DNA of 64,000 nt from an uncultured Dorea sp. (lineage in GTDB: Bacteria > Bacillota > Clostridia > Lachnospirales > Lachnospiraceae). The position numbers were made by a program, and so were the translations under genes. The stretch spans positions 53,623 to 117,622 of the forward strand of contig URTM01000004.1 of assembly GCA_900550865.1 (NCBI GenBank), given 5' to 3'. Positions 44,590 through 53,281 of this stretch are shown in pieces; the first letter of the stretch is position 1; every line of letters begins with the position of its first letter. The notes under the pieces were generated by a model that did not search any database, was not told the DNA's origin, and was given only the letters and a program-made list of their open reading frames with translations.

Positions 44590-44636
44590 ATTATAGTACC
44601 ATATGCGATATGTGCCGGATAGGTCTTATCATATGC
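44590..44636 (-). promoter_or_regulatory. Probable promoter and activator sites of the GPH-GH5-GH43 operon
   Basis: A perfect TATAAT reads on minus at 44595-44590, without a good -35. CATATGC is repeated directly at 44600-44606 and 44630-44636, 30 bp apart, just upstream of it. A missing -35 with direct repeats fits an AraC-type activator, coded divergently at 44754. The rest of the 44513-44753 gap is AT-rich. Confidence 0.5.
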
Positions 44637-44753
44637 AAAACATAGGTCGATATTCTCTTTTTATTTTATTTATGTTATACTACACTCATATCTGCAGATC
44701 CCGTCACTTGCATATATTTTTTTCAGCATTGCCAGAAAGGAGCCATTAATCTT

Positions 44754-45665
44754 ATGCCAAAGCTTAGTTCCACACATCTCCGGTTTACACCCAAAAAGAA
44801 ACCTTCTCCTCCTGATTCTCCCGATAATAGCACTTTCTCCTACGAAGTCATCTCCACCCTGGAATCCACGGGTGTCCACTTCCGTACCTCGATTGATCCG
44901 GGAAGTTACATTCCCGCCCATCTCCATCACGCCGTGGAGATTATCTACTTATTAGAAGGAAGCCTTACCGTCACCATGGAATCCTCCGTCCGTGAATATC
45001 ACGCCGGAGAATGTATCCTGATCAATGCGGACATTATCCATTCCACCAAATGTACCGCACCGAACAAAGCGATTCTCTTCCAGATACCGCTTTCCTTCCT
45101 GTCTCTGTATCTGCCGGATGCCGAACAGCTCGTGTTCAATCTAGATAACCCGGAGGACAGCGACATCCGCCGCACCAAGTTAGACATTTTCAAAGACACA
45201 CTAACACAGATGCAGATTGTCAACGATATCCGCCCGGAAGGATTCATCCTGCGCTTTAACAGCCTGCTATTTGAAATCCTCTTCCAGCTTTTTCACAACT
45301 TCAGTGTCCGCGTTATACACACCAACCAGTCCCAGCATGACAAAGACCGCGCAAGGCTCGACACTATTCTGGATTATATTAACCGGAATTATCGCCGGCA
45401 TATCAGCATTGAAGAAATCGCCGGAGTTGCCTACCTGCAGTCCGGATATTTCTGCCGTTTTTTCAAAAAATGTATGGGAATTACGTTTTTAGAATATCAG
45501 AATGAATTAAGACTTTCTTATATTTATCAGGATATTATTGCGACCGATGATTCGATCAAGGATATATTGGAAAGACATGGTTTTACGAATTATAAGCTGT
45601 TCCGAAGAATGTTCTCTGAACACTTCGGGGCTACGCCTACGGAAGTGCGAAAGATGCGGGAATAA
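44754..45665 (+). CDS. AraC-family transcriptional regulator with cupin sensor
   Basis: The 303-residue protein has an N-terminal AraC-type cupin (IPAHLHHAVEIIYLLEGSLTV, shown in part, and GECILINADIIHS). Two helix-turn-helix motifs lie at the C-terminus, ISIEEIAGVAYLQSGYFCRFF and IKDILERHGFTNYKLFRRMF, each shown as the recognition part. It ends FGATPTEVRKMRE. It most likely senses a sugar and turns on the divergent GPH-GH5-GH43 operon. GGAG precedes the ATG at 44754. Confidence 0.92.
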   Translation: MPKLSSTHLRFTPKKKPSPPDSPDNSTFSYEVISTLESTGVHFRTSIDPGSYIPAHLHHAVEIIYLLEGSLTVTMESSVREYHAGECILINADIIHSTKCTAPNKAILFQIPLSFLSLYLPDAEQLVFNLDNPEDSDIRRTKLDIFKDTLTQMQIVNDIRPEGFILRFNSLLFEILFQLFHNFSVRVIHTNQSQHDKDRARLDTILDYINRNYRRHISIEEIAGVAYLQSGYFCRFFKKCMGITFLEYQNELRLSYIYQDIIATDDSIKDILERHGFTNYKLFRRMFSEHFGATPTEVRKMRE

Positions 45666-45866
45666 ACCACAGGGGCACGGGTTCGTCGAATCGTTAGAAC
45701 AGTCTTCCGTGTCTCATTGCTTCTCTCCGCATTTTTCTAACAACATCCAGCTTTTCTACATCGGACGGAATTATCCCGAATTTTCCTTTCATAGAATCAT
45801 ATTTTTGTCTTACTTCTCGTATATTATTCTTATATTTAGTTCTCTTTACGAAATGTTTTTAATTGT

Positions 45867-45892
45867 TTTTTGTCTTATCTATAAGACAAAAA
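45867..45892. promoter_or_regulatory. Palindrome upstream of the DUF4143 ATPase gene
   Basis: TTTTTGTCTTAT (45867-45878) and ATAAGACAAAAA (45881-45892) are exact complements around CT. The 2-bp gap argues for a protein-binding operator rather than an RNA hairpin. It is 37 bp before the start of the next gene. The rest of 45666-45928 is AT-rich with no gene seen. Confidence 0.55.
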
Positions 45893-45928
45893 CATATTAT
45901 AATTATTCTATATAGATGGAGGCATGTT

Positions 45929-47203
45929 ATGAATAGAGATAGTTTAAAACAAATCATGATTGACCAAAAAGAAATTTATCTTAATAATCCACTAATTCCC
46001 AGACATTACTCTCTGGAAGGAAATGTCAATTACTGCTTCGTTGGTATTCGCAGAACAGGAAAATCCTATATGATGTATCAACAGATAAAACAGTTGGAAG
46101 CAAGCGGAATTCCATTATCTCAAATCGTTTATGTAAACTTTGAAGATGAACGTCTTCTGGAAATGACCTCCGCTGACTTAAACCTTATTTTAGAGATCGG
46201 GTTAGAGATATCTGGAACTGATGTTAAACCATATTTATTCTTAGATGAAATTCAAAATATCTCTGGATGGGAAAAATTTGTCCGCAGAATTGCTGATATG
46301 AAGTATCGAATTCATATAACAGGCAGCAACAGAAAAATGTTAAGCAATGAAATTGCATCGACTCTTGGCGGACGCTTTGTAATTATGAATGTTTATCCAT
46401 ATTCTTTCTCAGAATACCTGATTGCCAATCATATGAAAAAGAATTATCTGGATGCGATCAGCACCAAAGATAAAGCAGATGTACAAATTCAGTATAACCA
46501 ATATGTAACATATGGAGCTTTTCCTGAATTAACTGAAATAAATAACAAAAGAGCTTTTTTGAACAGCATCTATCAGACCATATATCTTGGTGATATTATT
46601 ACAAGAAATAAAATTACCAATAATTTCGCTGTGAGATTGATTTTAAAGAAGATTGCCGAATCTATTACCAAACCTTTATCTTTCAGCAGACTGGCTAATA
46701 TATTAAAAAGTACAGGAACATCTATTGGCAAGCAAACTGTAATCAATTATGTTGGCTACATGACTGACTCCTATTTGCTTTTTACTCTGCAAAACTATGC
46801 TGCAAAACTGGTAGAAAAAGAGACTTCTCCCAAATACTATTTCATGGATACCGGACTTCTGGGACTTATGTTACTAGACTGTAAATCCGCCCAGTTGGAA
46901 AATCTTGTCGCCATCGAATTAATTCGGCGTTACGGAGTAGAAAATGTTTACTTCTTTGAAAATAATGTTGAAATCGACTTTTATGTTCCGTCAGAAAATC
47001 TGGCTATCCAGGTCAGTATGCAGATATTAGATAATATAGATATACGAGAACGCGAAACCCGTGCTTTCGTTAAATTAAATAATTTCATACCGGACTCTAA
47101 ATGTATTCTAATCACCAATAGTGAAGAAGCCGTTCTTGACTGTGAAGGCATTCGTATTGAAGTGACTCCGATCTGGAAATGGCTGTTGATGAATGATTTG
47201 TAA
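45929..47203 (+). CDS. AAA ATPase with DUF4143 C-terminal domain
   Basis: The 424-residue protein has the Walker A VGIRRTGKSYMMYQ near residue 37, the Walker B LFLDEIQNISGWEKFVRRI and ITGSNRKML (sensor 1). A winged-helix middle part follows, then a DUF4143 C-terminus with KYYFMDTGLLGLML, NLVAIELIRR and a nuclease-like VEIDFYV. This family is common in gut Clostridia and Bacteroides, and its role is not settled; ideas include defence or toxin-type activity. GGAGG lies 6 nt before the ATG at 45929. Its codons are richer in A and T than those of its neighbours, which suggests later acquisition. A + strand terminator follows. Confidence 0.87.
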   Translation: MNRDSLKQIMIDQKEIYLNNPLIPRHYSLEGNVNYCFVGIRRTGKSYMMYQQIKQLEASGIPLSQIVYVNFEDERLLEMTSADLNLILEIGLEISGTDVKPYLFLDEIQNISGWEKFVRRIADMKYRIHITGSNRKMLSNEIASTLGGRFVIMNVYPYSFSEYLIANHMKKNYLDAISTKDKADVQIQYNQYVTYGAFPELTEINNKRAFLNSIYQTIYLGDIITRNKITNNFAVRLILKKIAESITKPLSFSRLANILKSTGTSIGKQTVINYVGYMTDSYLLFTLQNYAAKLVEKETSPKYYFMDTGLLGLMLLDCKSAQLENLVAIELIRRYGVENVYFFENNVEIDFYVPSENLAIQVSMQILDNIDIRERETRAFVKLNNFIPDSKCILITNSEEAVLDCEGIRIEVTPIWKWLLMNDL

Positions 47204-47221
47204 TGATTTTATAAATTAGAC

Positions 47222-47281
47222 GAGCCAGCGGAGATGGAAAAAATCCACTGTTTTTCACCCCGCTGGCTCATACTTTTTTTC
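47222..47281 (+). terminator. Terminator of the DUF4143 ATPase gene
   Basis: GAGCCAGCGG (47222-47231) pairs with CCGCTGGCTC (47260-47269); an inner A/T-rich stem is capped by a short loop, and a T8 tract follows. The outer GAGCCAGC arm recalls the outer arm of the type B GGGACGGGG terminators. Confidence 0.85.
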
Positions 47282-47285
47282 TATA

Positions 47286-47417
47286 TTACTGTCTTCTATA
47301 ATTTTCAGGATAATATATACTTCCGCCGATCATTAAGATTCCCGGCACAATATATCCTTCATTTTTAATCAGATAATCCCAGATTCTGTCCTTTAAACTT
47401 TTCTTTGTTGTATTCAT
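47286..47417 (-). CDS. 43-residue small protein, unknown
   Basis: A short frame starts at ATG 47417 after AGGTG (5-nt spacing) and ends at TAA 47288-47286. The protein begins MNTTKKSLKDRIWDYLIKNE and continues GYIVPGILMIGGSIYYPE, then NYRRQ. It has a basic start and a hydrophobic, glycine-rich centre that could sit in the membrane. Upstream, GTCAGT-ATACC-ACTGAC forms an inverted repeat that may be an operator. It lies between the DUF4143 terminator and the jetC end. No family is recognised, and coding is judged only from the ribosome site and amino-acid make-up. Confidence 0.5.
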   Translation of the reverse strand: MNTTKKSLKDRIWDYLIKNEGYIVPGILMIGGSIYYPENYRRQ

Positions 47418-47621
47418 ATTATCACCTGTCAGTGGTATACTGACTTTCCTTTCATAGTCACCATCTACTTTTTCCAGTCACATATTACCACTATTCGGCG
47501 ATTCTTACAACATTCATATTTCTGTTTTGTGTATGTTTTACAATACATACTCGGCATTTTTCACAAATATCCGGTCTTATTCAATATTTTCCATTCTTCT
47601 CTGCAATACCAACAAATACAG

Positions 47622-47663
47622 AAAAACCGCAGGGACGGGAAAAAATCCACTTTTCCCGTCCCC
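47622..47663 (-). terminator. Type B-like terminator after jetC
   Basis: On minus, GGGACGGGAAAA pairs with TTTTCCCGTCCC (47651-47662 with 47632-47643), then GCGG and T5. It is a diverged copy of the type B element and closes the jet operon directly after jetC, where jetD would be expected. Confidence 0.8.
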
Positions 47664-47686
47664 ACTGGCTCAGGCCCCACTGGCTC

Positions 47687-50600
47687 TTATTCTTCCTCTG
47701 CCAGCTCCCCGAATTCCGTCTTCTCGAATTCCTGAATGGAAATATGTCTCTTATTCGGGTTCGCATACACGAAAGTCTTATCTACATTCTCCAGATAGTT
47801 CTGGATCTTATCATTTGTCGCACTGATGATCGCCTGGAAGCCAAGACCGCGGATCAGCGAGATACAGCTTGCCACCTTCTCGGCATCCATCTTGGAAAAT
47901 GCCTCGTCCAGCACGACCAGACGCATTGTCGGTGACCGGTGCATCTTTGGTGACAGGTTGATCTTATAAAGCTGTGCAAAACTTGCCAGAAGTGCCACAT
48001 ACAGCGGGTTCTGTCCCTCTCCGCCCGAGTTCTTCTTGATCATCTTGCTAAGCCCGATCGTCATCTCCTTATCGCCATGTACGATCTGCTGCATATCAAA
48101 TGACAGATACGTTCTGTAATCCGCATACTTGTCCATGTTGCGTTTCGCCTCATCTATCTCATCCTTCGTCGCATTCTCCGGCGGGATGAAGATGTTGATC
48201 AGCTCGTTCATCATTTCTCCGTACTGGTTCTCATGCTCCATCGTGAACATATCCAGCTGGTTGTCCATTGTATCATCCAGATCAGACGGACGGATCTGCA
48301 GCGAATCATCCATGAACATCTTATAATATTTTCCGTCTGCACCTTTATTCTTCGTGATCACAAACTGATACTTATCCTTACCGAAGTCCAGCTTGCTGAT
48401 GATCCGGTTCAGCTCATCCCTTCTCTGATAAGCCTCCAGGATCGCACTTCTGATCTTGAAGATAAAGTCATCTTTGAAGTGCTCCACAGCCGCTTTCGCC
48501 TGTGTCTTCGCCGACTCTCTGTAAGTCTCCAGATGATCACAGGACAGCGAATTCAGAAGCTTCTCATACGGCGCATTATCACGGATCGATGTCGAGAATG
48601 TACGGTTCGGATACTCTCTGATATAACTGCTCCGTTCCTCTACAAGCTTCTGATAAGCTTCTTCCTCTTCTTCTCTGAGCGTATACACCTTCGAAACCAT
48701 CTGGCGTCTCAGATACTCATAATTCTCTGATTTTCTGCCGGCCAGATATTCCTGAAATTCCTTCTCGTAACGCTTATCTTCCACTTTCTTCTTTACATCC
48801 TTCATCTGTTCTTCCGACTCAAGAACTTCCGCATTCAGACGTTCGATCTCTTTCTTATTCTCCCAGATTGCTTCCTGAACCTTGGATACCGATTCTTTCT
48901 TCGCATCCTGTGCTGCCTGTACTTCTTTCTTCTTTTCTTCCCAAGCCGCAACAGATTCGTCCTTTAATTTCTGCATCTGTTCCAACAGCTGGTTCTTTTT
49001 CTTTTCTTTGGAAATGATTGCTTTGCTGTCGGCCAGCCAGCCGAGATAATCCTCTGCCGGCTGCTTTAACATCTCCATCTGCATTGCCTGGCGGATCTCT
49101 TCTAACAGCTCCTGTACCGGCATTCTCTCTTCATTTAACTTCTCACATTTTTCTTCCAGCTTGCGAATTCTCTGGCGCATACTCGTCTCACCGATGTAGG
49201 CTCTTCTGGTGTAATTCTCCGGATTCATGTGCTGCAGTTTGTAGCTCTGATACAACATACAGTCCGGTGTCACACCGATCTTGCACTCACGCAGTTCATC
49301 CAGTGACTCGCATTTTTTAACATTTCCAAGGAAGAAATTAATATATTCCTGTACATATGGCTCTTTGGCTTTTACCACCTCGGCAAGCGCACCCGGCTGT
49401 ACCTGATGCTTATCCTTCGTAAGCTTCTCCGTATCCAGGACTGCTGCCCGGAAGAACCGTTTCGTATCCATCTCCTGGTAAATGTCCATCGCCGCTTTAG
49501 CATACTTTGGTTCCACGATCAGCTGTAATTTATTATTTCCAAGATAACCTTCCACTGCATTGTGCCAGCGCTCGTCCTTCACATCCAGAAGGTCTGCAAG
49601 AATATGCACATTTACGAACTTGCCACAGCGTTCATGCAGGCGGTTACGCAGCTCGAATCTTGCCTCTTCCAGTTCTCTTGGATAAGCTTTCTTTCCCTGC
49701 TTCAGTTCTTTTAATTCTGCTCGTGCTTCTTTCTCTTCTTTCTTGATCCGGCGAAGGTCTGCATCTGCTTCCTGTCTCTGATCTTCCAGTTCCTCCTGCA
49801 GATCCTTTAACCCTTCCTGCAGCCGCACAAGCTCTTCTGCGGAAATGCTTCCGTCTGCGAATTTTTCGATATCCCAGATCACCTGGTTTGGCGTAATGTC
49901 TTTCTCCATCCATGCCTTCAGATGCTCCGCCGTCTGCTCCCAGCGGACCTTTCCGTTATTCAGGCGCTCCAGCGTCTCATTTAATGTATCCAGATCTGAT
50001 TCCAGTCTCGCATACCCACTGTCTGCGATCCGCAGGATAATCTCTTCGTACTCTTTCTGCAGATCCTTTTCTTCCTGTTCCAGCATCTGCTGCTGCTTTT
50101 TCAGATCTTCGATAGCTTCCTGTCTTACCTTGATCCTGTCTCTTGCTTCCTGACTCTTCACTTCATGCGTCATGATCTCCAGACGGTCGATCTGATAAGA
50201 GCATACCCTCTCTAATTCCGCTTTTTCTGCATACTGCCCATATTTTTCACAGATCCGTCTCAGTCTCTGGATCTCTTCCATCGTCTCTTCGATCTTGCTT
50301 CTCATTCGTCCATACTGCATGACACTTTCCTGCAGATCTTCAATATGGATATCCTGCTCCATGCAGATGTATTCCTTTACGAAATCTTCCAGTTTGATAT
50401 TCATACGAAACGAGATCGCACGTTTGAATAACTTTGGAAATTTTTCCATATCCAGACCGCCGAGATAGATATCATAAAGCTGTCTCCGGAATCTTTCATT
50501 ACTCGGTCCGCAATAGAACTGTTCCGGCGTAAAGGAACGCTGCAGGTACTCGCGCATTTCTACTGTGGTAAGGCACCGGCCTTCCGAACGGTAGTGATTC

Positions 50601-51034
50601 GGAAGTAATTCTCCCGTATGCCAGAAGAACAGACGGCTGATATCATTGTTCGACGTATCTACATCAAATACGACACCGACACACTGCTTATCCCTTGTGT
50701 TGCTCTGTGTCAGCTCCAGCACGATCGTACTGGAGAAATTACGGTTTCTCAAATACTGTGATTCATTATTTTCACTGATATTCACCATACCTCTTAAGTA
50801 TTCGATCAGTGTACGGTCCGAATCGTCTGCTGCCGCCTTGTTGAAGAATCCACGGCCGTCCGTATTGGCATACAGCACGATCTGGATCGCATCCAGGACC
50901 GTTGATTTACCACTTCCGGAATGTCCGGTGAAGAAGTTGATTCCTTCATTGAGCGTCAGTATCTTTTTATCTATGTAATGCCAGTTATTCAGGCATATCT
51001 TCGAGAGTGCTTTGAATGGCTGCTTCGTCTCCAA
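47687..51034 (-). CDS. jetC: JetC, SMC/MukB-like ATPase of a Wadjet-type system
   Basis: The 1115-residue ATPase has an N-lobe with LNEGINFFTGHSGSGKST (Walker A about 37-45). A long coiled coil follows (about 230-440), then a globular hinge near 470-620 (LLDVKDERWHNAVEGYLGNN), then a second coil. The C-lobe has NSGGEGQNPLYVALL (signature near 1003) and the Walker B MRLVVLDEAFSKMD. This is the MksB/JetC layout, which extrudes DNA loops together with JetA (kleisin) and JetB (KITE). TTG at 51034 is chosen because AGGAGG is 6 nt upstream, and it lies inside the jetB end. A terminator follows the stop; no JetD gene is adjacent. Confidence 0.9.
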   Translation of the reverse strand: METKQPFKALSKICLNNWHYIDKKILTLNEGINFFTGHSGSGKSTVLDAIQIVLYANTDGRGFFNKAAADDSDRTLIEYLRGMVNISENNESQYLRNRNFSSTIVLELTQSNTRDKQCVGVVFDVDTSNNDISRLFFWHTGELLPNHYRSEGRCLTTVEMREYLQRSFTPEQFYCGPSNERFRRQLYDIYLGGLDMEKFPKLFKRAISFRMNIKLEDFVKEYICMEQDIHIEDLQESVMQYGRMRSKIEETMEEIQRLRRICEKYGQYAEKAELERVCSYQIDRLEIMTHEVKSQEARDRIKVRQEAIEDLKKQQQMLEQEEKDLQKEYEEIILRIADSGYARLESDLDTLNETLERLNNGKVRWEQTAEHLKAWMEKDITPNQVIWDIEKFADGSISAEELVRLQEGLKDLQEELEDQRQEADADLRRIKKEEKEARAELKELKQGKKAYPRELEEARFELRNRLHERCGKFVNVHILADLLDVKDERWHNAVEGYLGNNKLQLIVEPKYAKAAMDIYQEMDTKRFFRAAVLDTEKLTKDKHQVQPGALAEVVKAKEPYVQEYINFFLGNVKKCESLDELRECKIGVTPDCMLYQSYKLQHMNPENYTRRAYIGETSMRQRIRKLEEKCEKLNEERMPVQELLEEIRQAMQMEMLKQPAEDYLGWLADSKAIISKEKKKNQLLEQMQKLKDESVAAWEEKKKEVQAAQDAKKESVSKVQEAIWENKKEIERLNAEVLESEEQMKDVKKKVEDKRYEKEFQEYLAGRKSENYEYLRRQMVSKVYTLREEEEEAYQKLVEERSSYIREYPNRTFSTSIRDNAPYEKLLNSLSCDHLETYRESAKTQAKAAVEHFKDDFIFKIRSAILEAYQRRDELNRIISKLDFGKDKYQFVITKNKGADGKYYKMFMDDSLQIRPSDLDDTMDNQLDMFTMEHENQYGEMMNELINIFIPPENATKDEIDEAKRNMDKYADYRTYLSFDMQQIVHGDKEMTIGLSKMIKKNSGGEGQNPLYVALLASFAQLYKINLSPKMHRSPTMRLVVLDEAFSKMDAEKVASCISLIRGLGFQAIISATNDKIQNYLENVDKTFVYANPNKRHISIQEFEKTEFGELAEEE

Positions 51035-51629
51035 TTTGATCCTCCTCACTGAATGTTGCTAATAATTCCCGGATGTCGTCTCCTAAAAGTACCGTATGGA
51101 TACAAGGGTAAATGACCAGTCGGGTCGCTTCGTTTAATTCTTCCAGAACATCAAGCGGCTCGATGATCTGATATTTCTTCAGAAGTGCAATTGTTCTTCT
51201 CATCTCTGTAATGGATGGAAGACTTTTCAACACGTGAAATTCTCCCGCTTTTCCATTTACCGCACCAAGGGTTGTCACCACATGGCTGCTTGACGATGCG
51301 GTCTGCATCTGCTCATCATAGATAAGCTTCAGCACCAGTAAATAGATCGTGGCCAGTCGCGGCAGCTTCTCGCCCCATAACTGCTCGCCCTGGATGTAGA
51401 TCACGCCCATGTGTACATTTTCCTTGAGTGTGATCCCCGCCACCTCAAAATATGCTTTAAAAAATTCCAGATGCTTCGTGCAGGTGCGGTATTCTTTTGT
51501 ATACTGCATCCTTCCCGCACGTTTATCAAATTTTCTTTCCAGGAGAAATGTCTGCCGGTATAGCGTCTGGATGACGTCTGTGACTTCTTCTTTTTCTTCC
51601 TGGGTTAACTGTTCGTAGTAATCTATCAT
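50985..51629 (-). CDS. jetB: JetB, DUF4194 KITE-type subunit
   Basis: The 214-residue protein has the DUF4194/MksE-like pattern of paired winged helices. It starts YYEQLTQEEKEEVTDVIQ, with VHMGVIYIQGEQLWGEKLPR in the middle and SITEMRRTIALLKKYQIIEPL near the end. It binds the kleisin JetA and DNA in the loop-extruding complex. AGGAG precedes the ATG with long spacing. It follows jetA by about 80 bp and overlaps jetC by 50 bp, so it is the middle gene of one operon. Confidence 0.9.
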   Translation of the reverse strand: MIDYYEQLTQEEKEEVTDVIQTLYRQTFLLERKFDKRAGRMQYTKEYRTCTKHLEFFKAYFEVAGITLKENVHMGVIYIQGEQLWGEKLPRLATIYLLVLKLIYDEQMQTASSSSHVVTTLGAVNGKAGEFHVLKSLPSITEMRRTIALLKKYQIIEPLDVLEELNEATRLVIYPCIHTVLLGDDIRELLATFSEEDQIGDEAAIQSTLEDMPE

Positions 51630-51708
51630 TTATTTTCAGAACTCCTTTTTTGTAGAACTTCTCTGTCGTAAAATTGCTTTATTATTCTGTCCTTCCTCTT
51701 ATAAAGTG

Positions 51709-53073
51709 TCAGGCCCTGCGCTTCACGAATCTTAATGCCGGATAGCGGTATCCATCTTTTTCCACCATCTCCGGTTCCTCTTCCAGCACCATATATTTAC
51801 TATTCTTACGTGTGCTGTAATCGTATGCCAGAATCAGTTTCTCGAATTCTTCCTCGTCCGCAATATTGATCTTCGACGCATCCATCACTTCATCTTCCAT
51901 ATTGTTTTCGATGAATTCCTCGATCTGCTTCTTGCTGAACCGCATCTGTATCCGGTTCAGTCTTAAGATGTCATCCTTATCCAGATCTCCCGTCGTCTCA
52001 TCCGGAAGAAGCTGGCTGATGAAGTCTTTTCTGGATTTTCTTCTCTTATATAAAGACTTCTCCGACAAGATCTCCAGAAGTGACAGATTCATGCGCTTTC
52101 CGCTCTCTGTAATGATCTCTTCCATCTGTTCCGGATCTTCCGACATCTTGTTCAGAAGCTGTACCACCAGACCTTTCGTATCCGTCTCCCCACTCAGAAG
52201 ATAATTCATTCTCGTTACCGTTGCCCGGACATATTTCGTATGTTCTTTATCCATATTGGCAATGCGGTGCTCGATGTCGTCAAATCCACGCTCGATCAGA
52301 TCCAGAAGCTCCAACACGTCATCCTGATTATCCCCGAGCATTCTCGACCGTGCCTGTACCTTCATGATAAATGCTTCATCATCCCGGATCTCTCTCAGAC
52401 ATTTCTTAATATCCATCTTATAGATATAAAAATTGTCCGATGTTTTCAGAATATGATACTTCTTCCACACGATCTCTTCCACATAACTGTCCAGATGTTC
52501 TCTGAGGATCCCACTGTAAGAATCCTGCTGTAAAAGCTTCGCAAAGAACTTATTCATATTATGAAGCATGTCCTGCAGTGCCTTATTCAGCCGTCTCGTA
52601 TTTACCAGCGCCGTTCTTAAGAGTCCGATACTCGCTCTCGGATCATTACGAAATGCATACAGCGTCGCATACACATTCTGAATATAGATGTCCGTCTCCG
52701 ACGCATCTTCCGAATTCAGCTTTTCAAATGCATCGATCATCACTGCCGCATAATCCGGAATGACAATATTCGTCACCAGTGTATTATAATCCTCGATACG
52801 CTTCAGCCATCCTGCCCGCAAAAGCCAGTTCAGAATTCTCGAAGACGGCGTCTCCAGCATATCAAAGTCGGTATCATTTTCCTCCCGCTGCAACTCAAAG
52901 CGCTTCTTCGCATTCATATCACTCAGGATCTGGATGCACACCTCTTTCGTCAGGAAATAGTTATTATATTCGTATTCTTCATTAATACATAAAAGTGCTT
53001 CAATATAAATATCCCGGTTGACCGAACGGAACAGACTCCAGAACGTATCCGGGATTTCATTCATTAACTGCAT
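51709..53073 (-). CDS. jetA: JetA, DUF5716-type kleisin subunit
   Basis: The 454-residue, mostly helical protein matches the JetA/DUF5716 family. It starts MQLMNEIPDTFWSLFRSVN, with ILNWLLRAGWLKRIED (winged-helix) near residue 85 and DPRASIGLLRTALVNTRRLN in the middle. The C-terminus has LRLNRIQMRFSKKQIEEFI and YRYPALRFVKRRA. It links the two JetC heads as the kleisin. I chose ATG 53073 with GGAGG 8 nt upstream; the TTG at 53088 overlaps that site. It heads the jet operon and is divergent from the 272-residue membrane protein gene, with DnaA-like boxes between. Confidence 0.9.
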   Translation of the reverse strand: MQLMNEIPDTFWSLFRSVNRDIYIEALLCINEEYEYNNYFLTKEVCIQILSDMNAKKRFELQREENDTDFDMLETPSSRILNWLLRAGWLKRIEDYNTLVTNIVIPDYAAVMIDAFEKLNSEDASETDIYIQNVYATLYAFRNDPRASIGLLRTALVNTRRLNKALQDMLHNMNKFFAKLLQQDSYSGILREHLDSYVEEIVWKKYHILKTSDNFYIYKMDIKKCLREIRDDEAFIMKVQARSRMLGDNQDDVLELLDLIERGFDDIEHRIANMDKEHTKYVRATVTRMNYLLSGETDTKGLVVQLLNKMSEDPEQMEEIITESGKRMNLSLLEILSEKSLYKRRKSRKDFISQLLPDETTGDLDKDDILRLNRIQMRFSKKQIEEFIENNMEDEVMDASKINIADEEEFEKLILAYDYSTRKNSKYMVLEEEPEMVEKDGYRYPALRFVKRRA

Positions 53074-53148
53074 CTTGTTTTCCTCCAAATGATTCCTTAC
53101 AATTTTAACATTTTCAAGGGAGTTTTTCTACCGAAAGTTATCCTGCTG

Positions 53149-53217
53149 CTATCCACACCTCTGTCCACACATTTTCCACTGATTTATACACTCTTTATTT
53201 GTTTTTTATGTGGATAA
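53149..53217. promoter_or_regulatory. DnaA-box-like sites between jetA and the 272-aa gene
   Basis: A perfect TGTGGATAA (53209-53217) and near matches CTATCCACA (53149-53157), CTGTCCACA (53161-53169) and TTTTCCACT (53172-53180) lie in the divergent intergenic region. They occupy the place where both promoters must be. Confidence 0.5.
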
Positions 53218-53281
53218 CTGATATTATAAAGTAAGATAAAAGGTAATAATCACAATAAGTAATTCATACGGAGGTAAAGAT

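Noticed and set aside
47687..53073. Complete Wadjet defence system
   Set aside because: jetD is absent from both flanks and from the window, so only JetABC can be supported.
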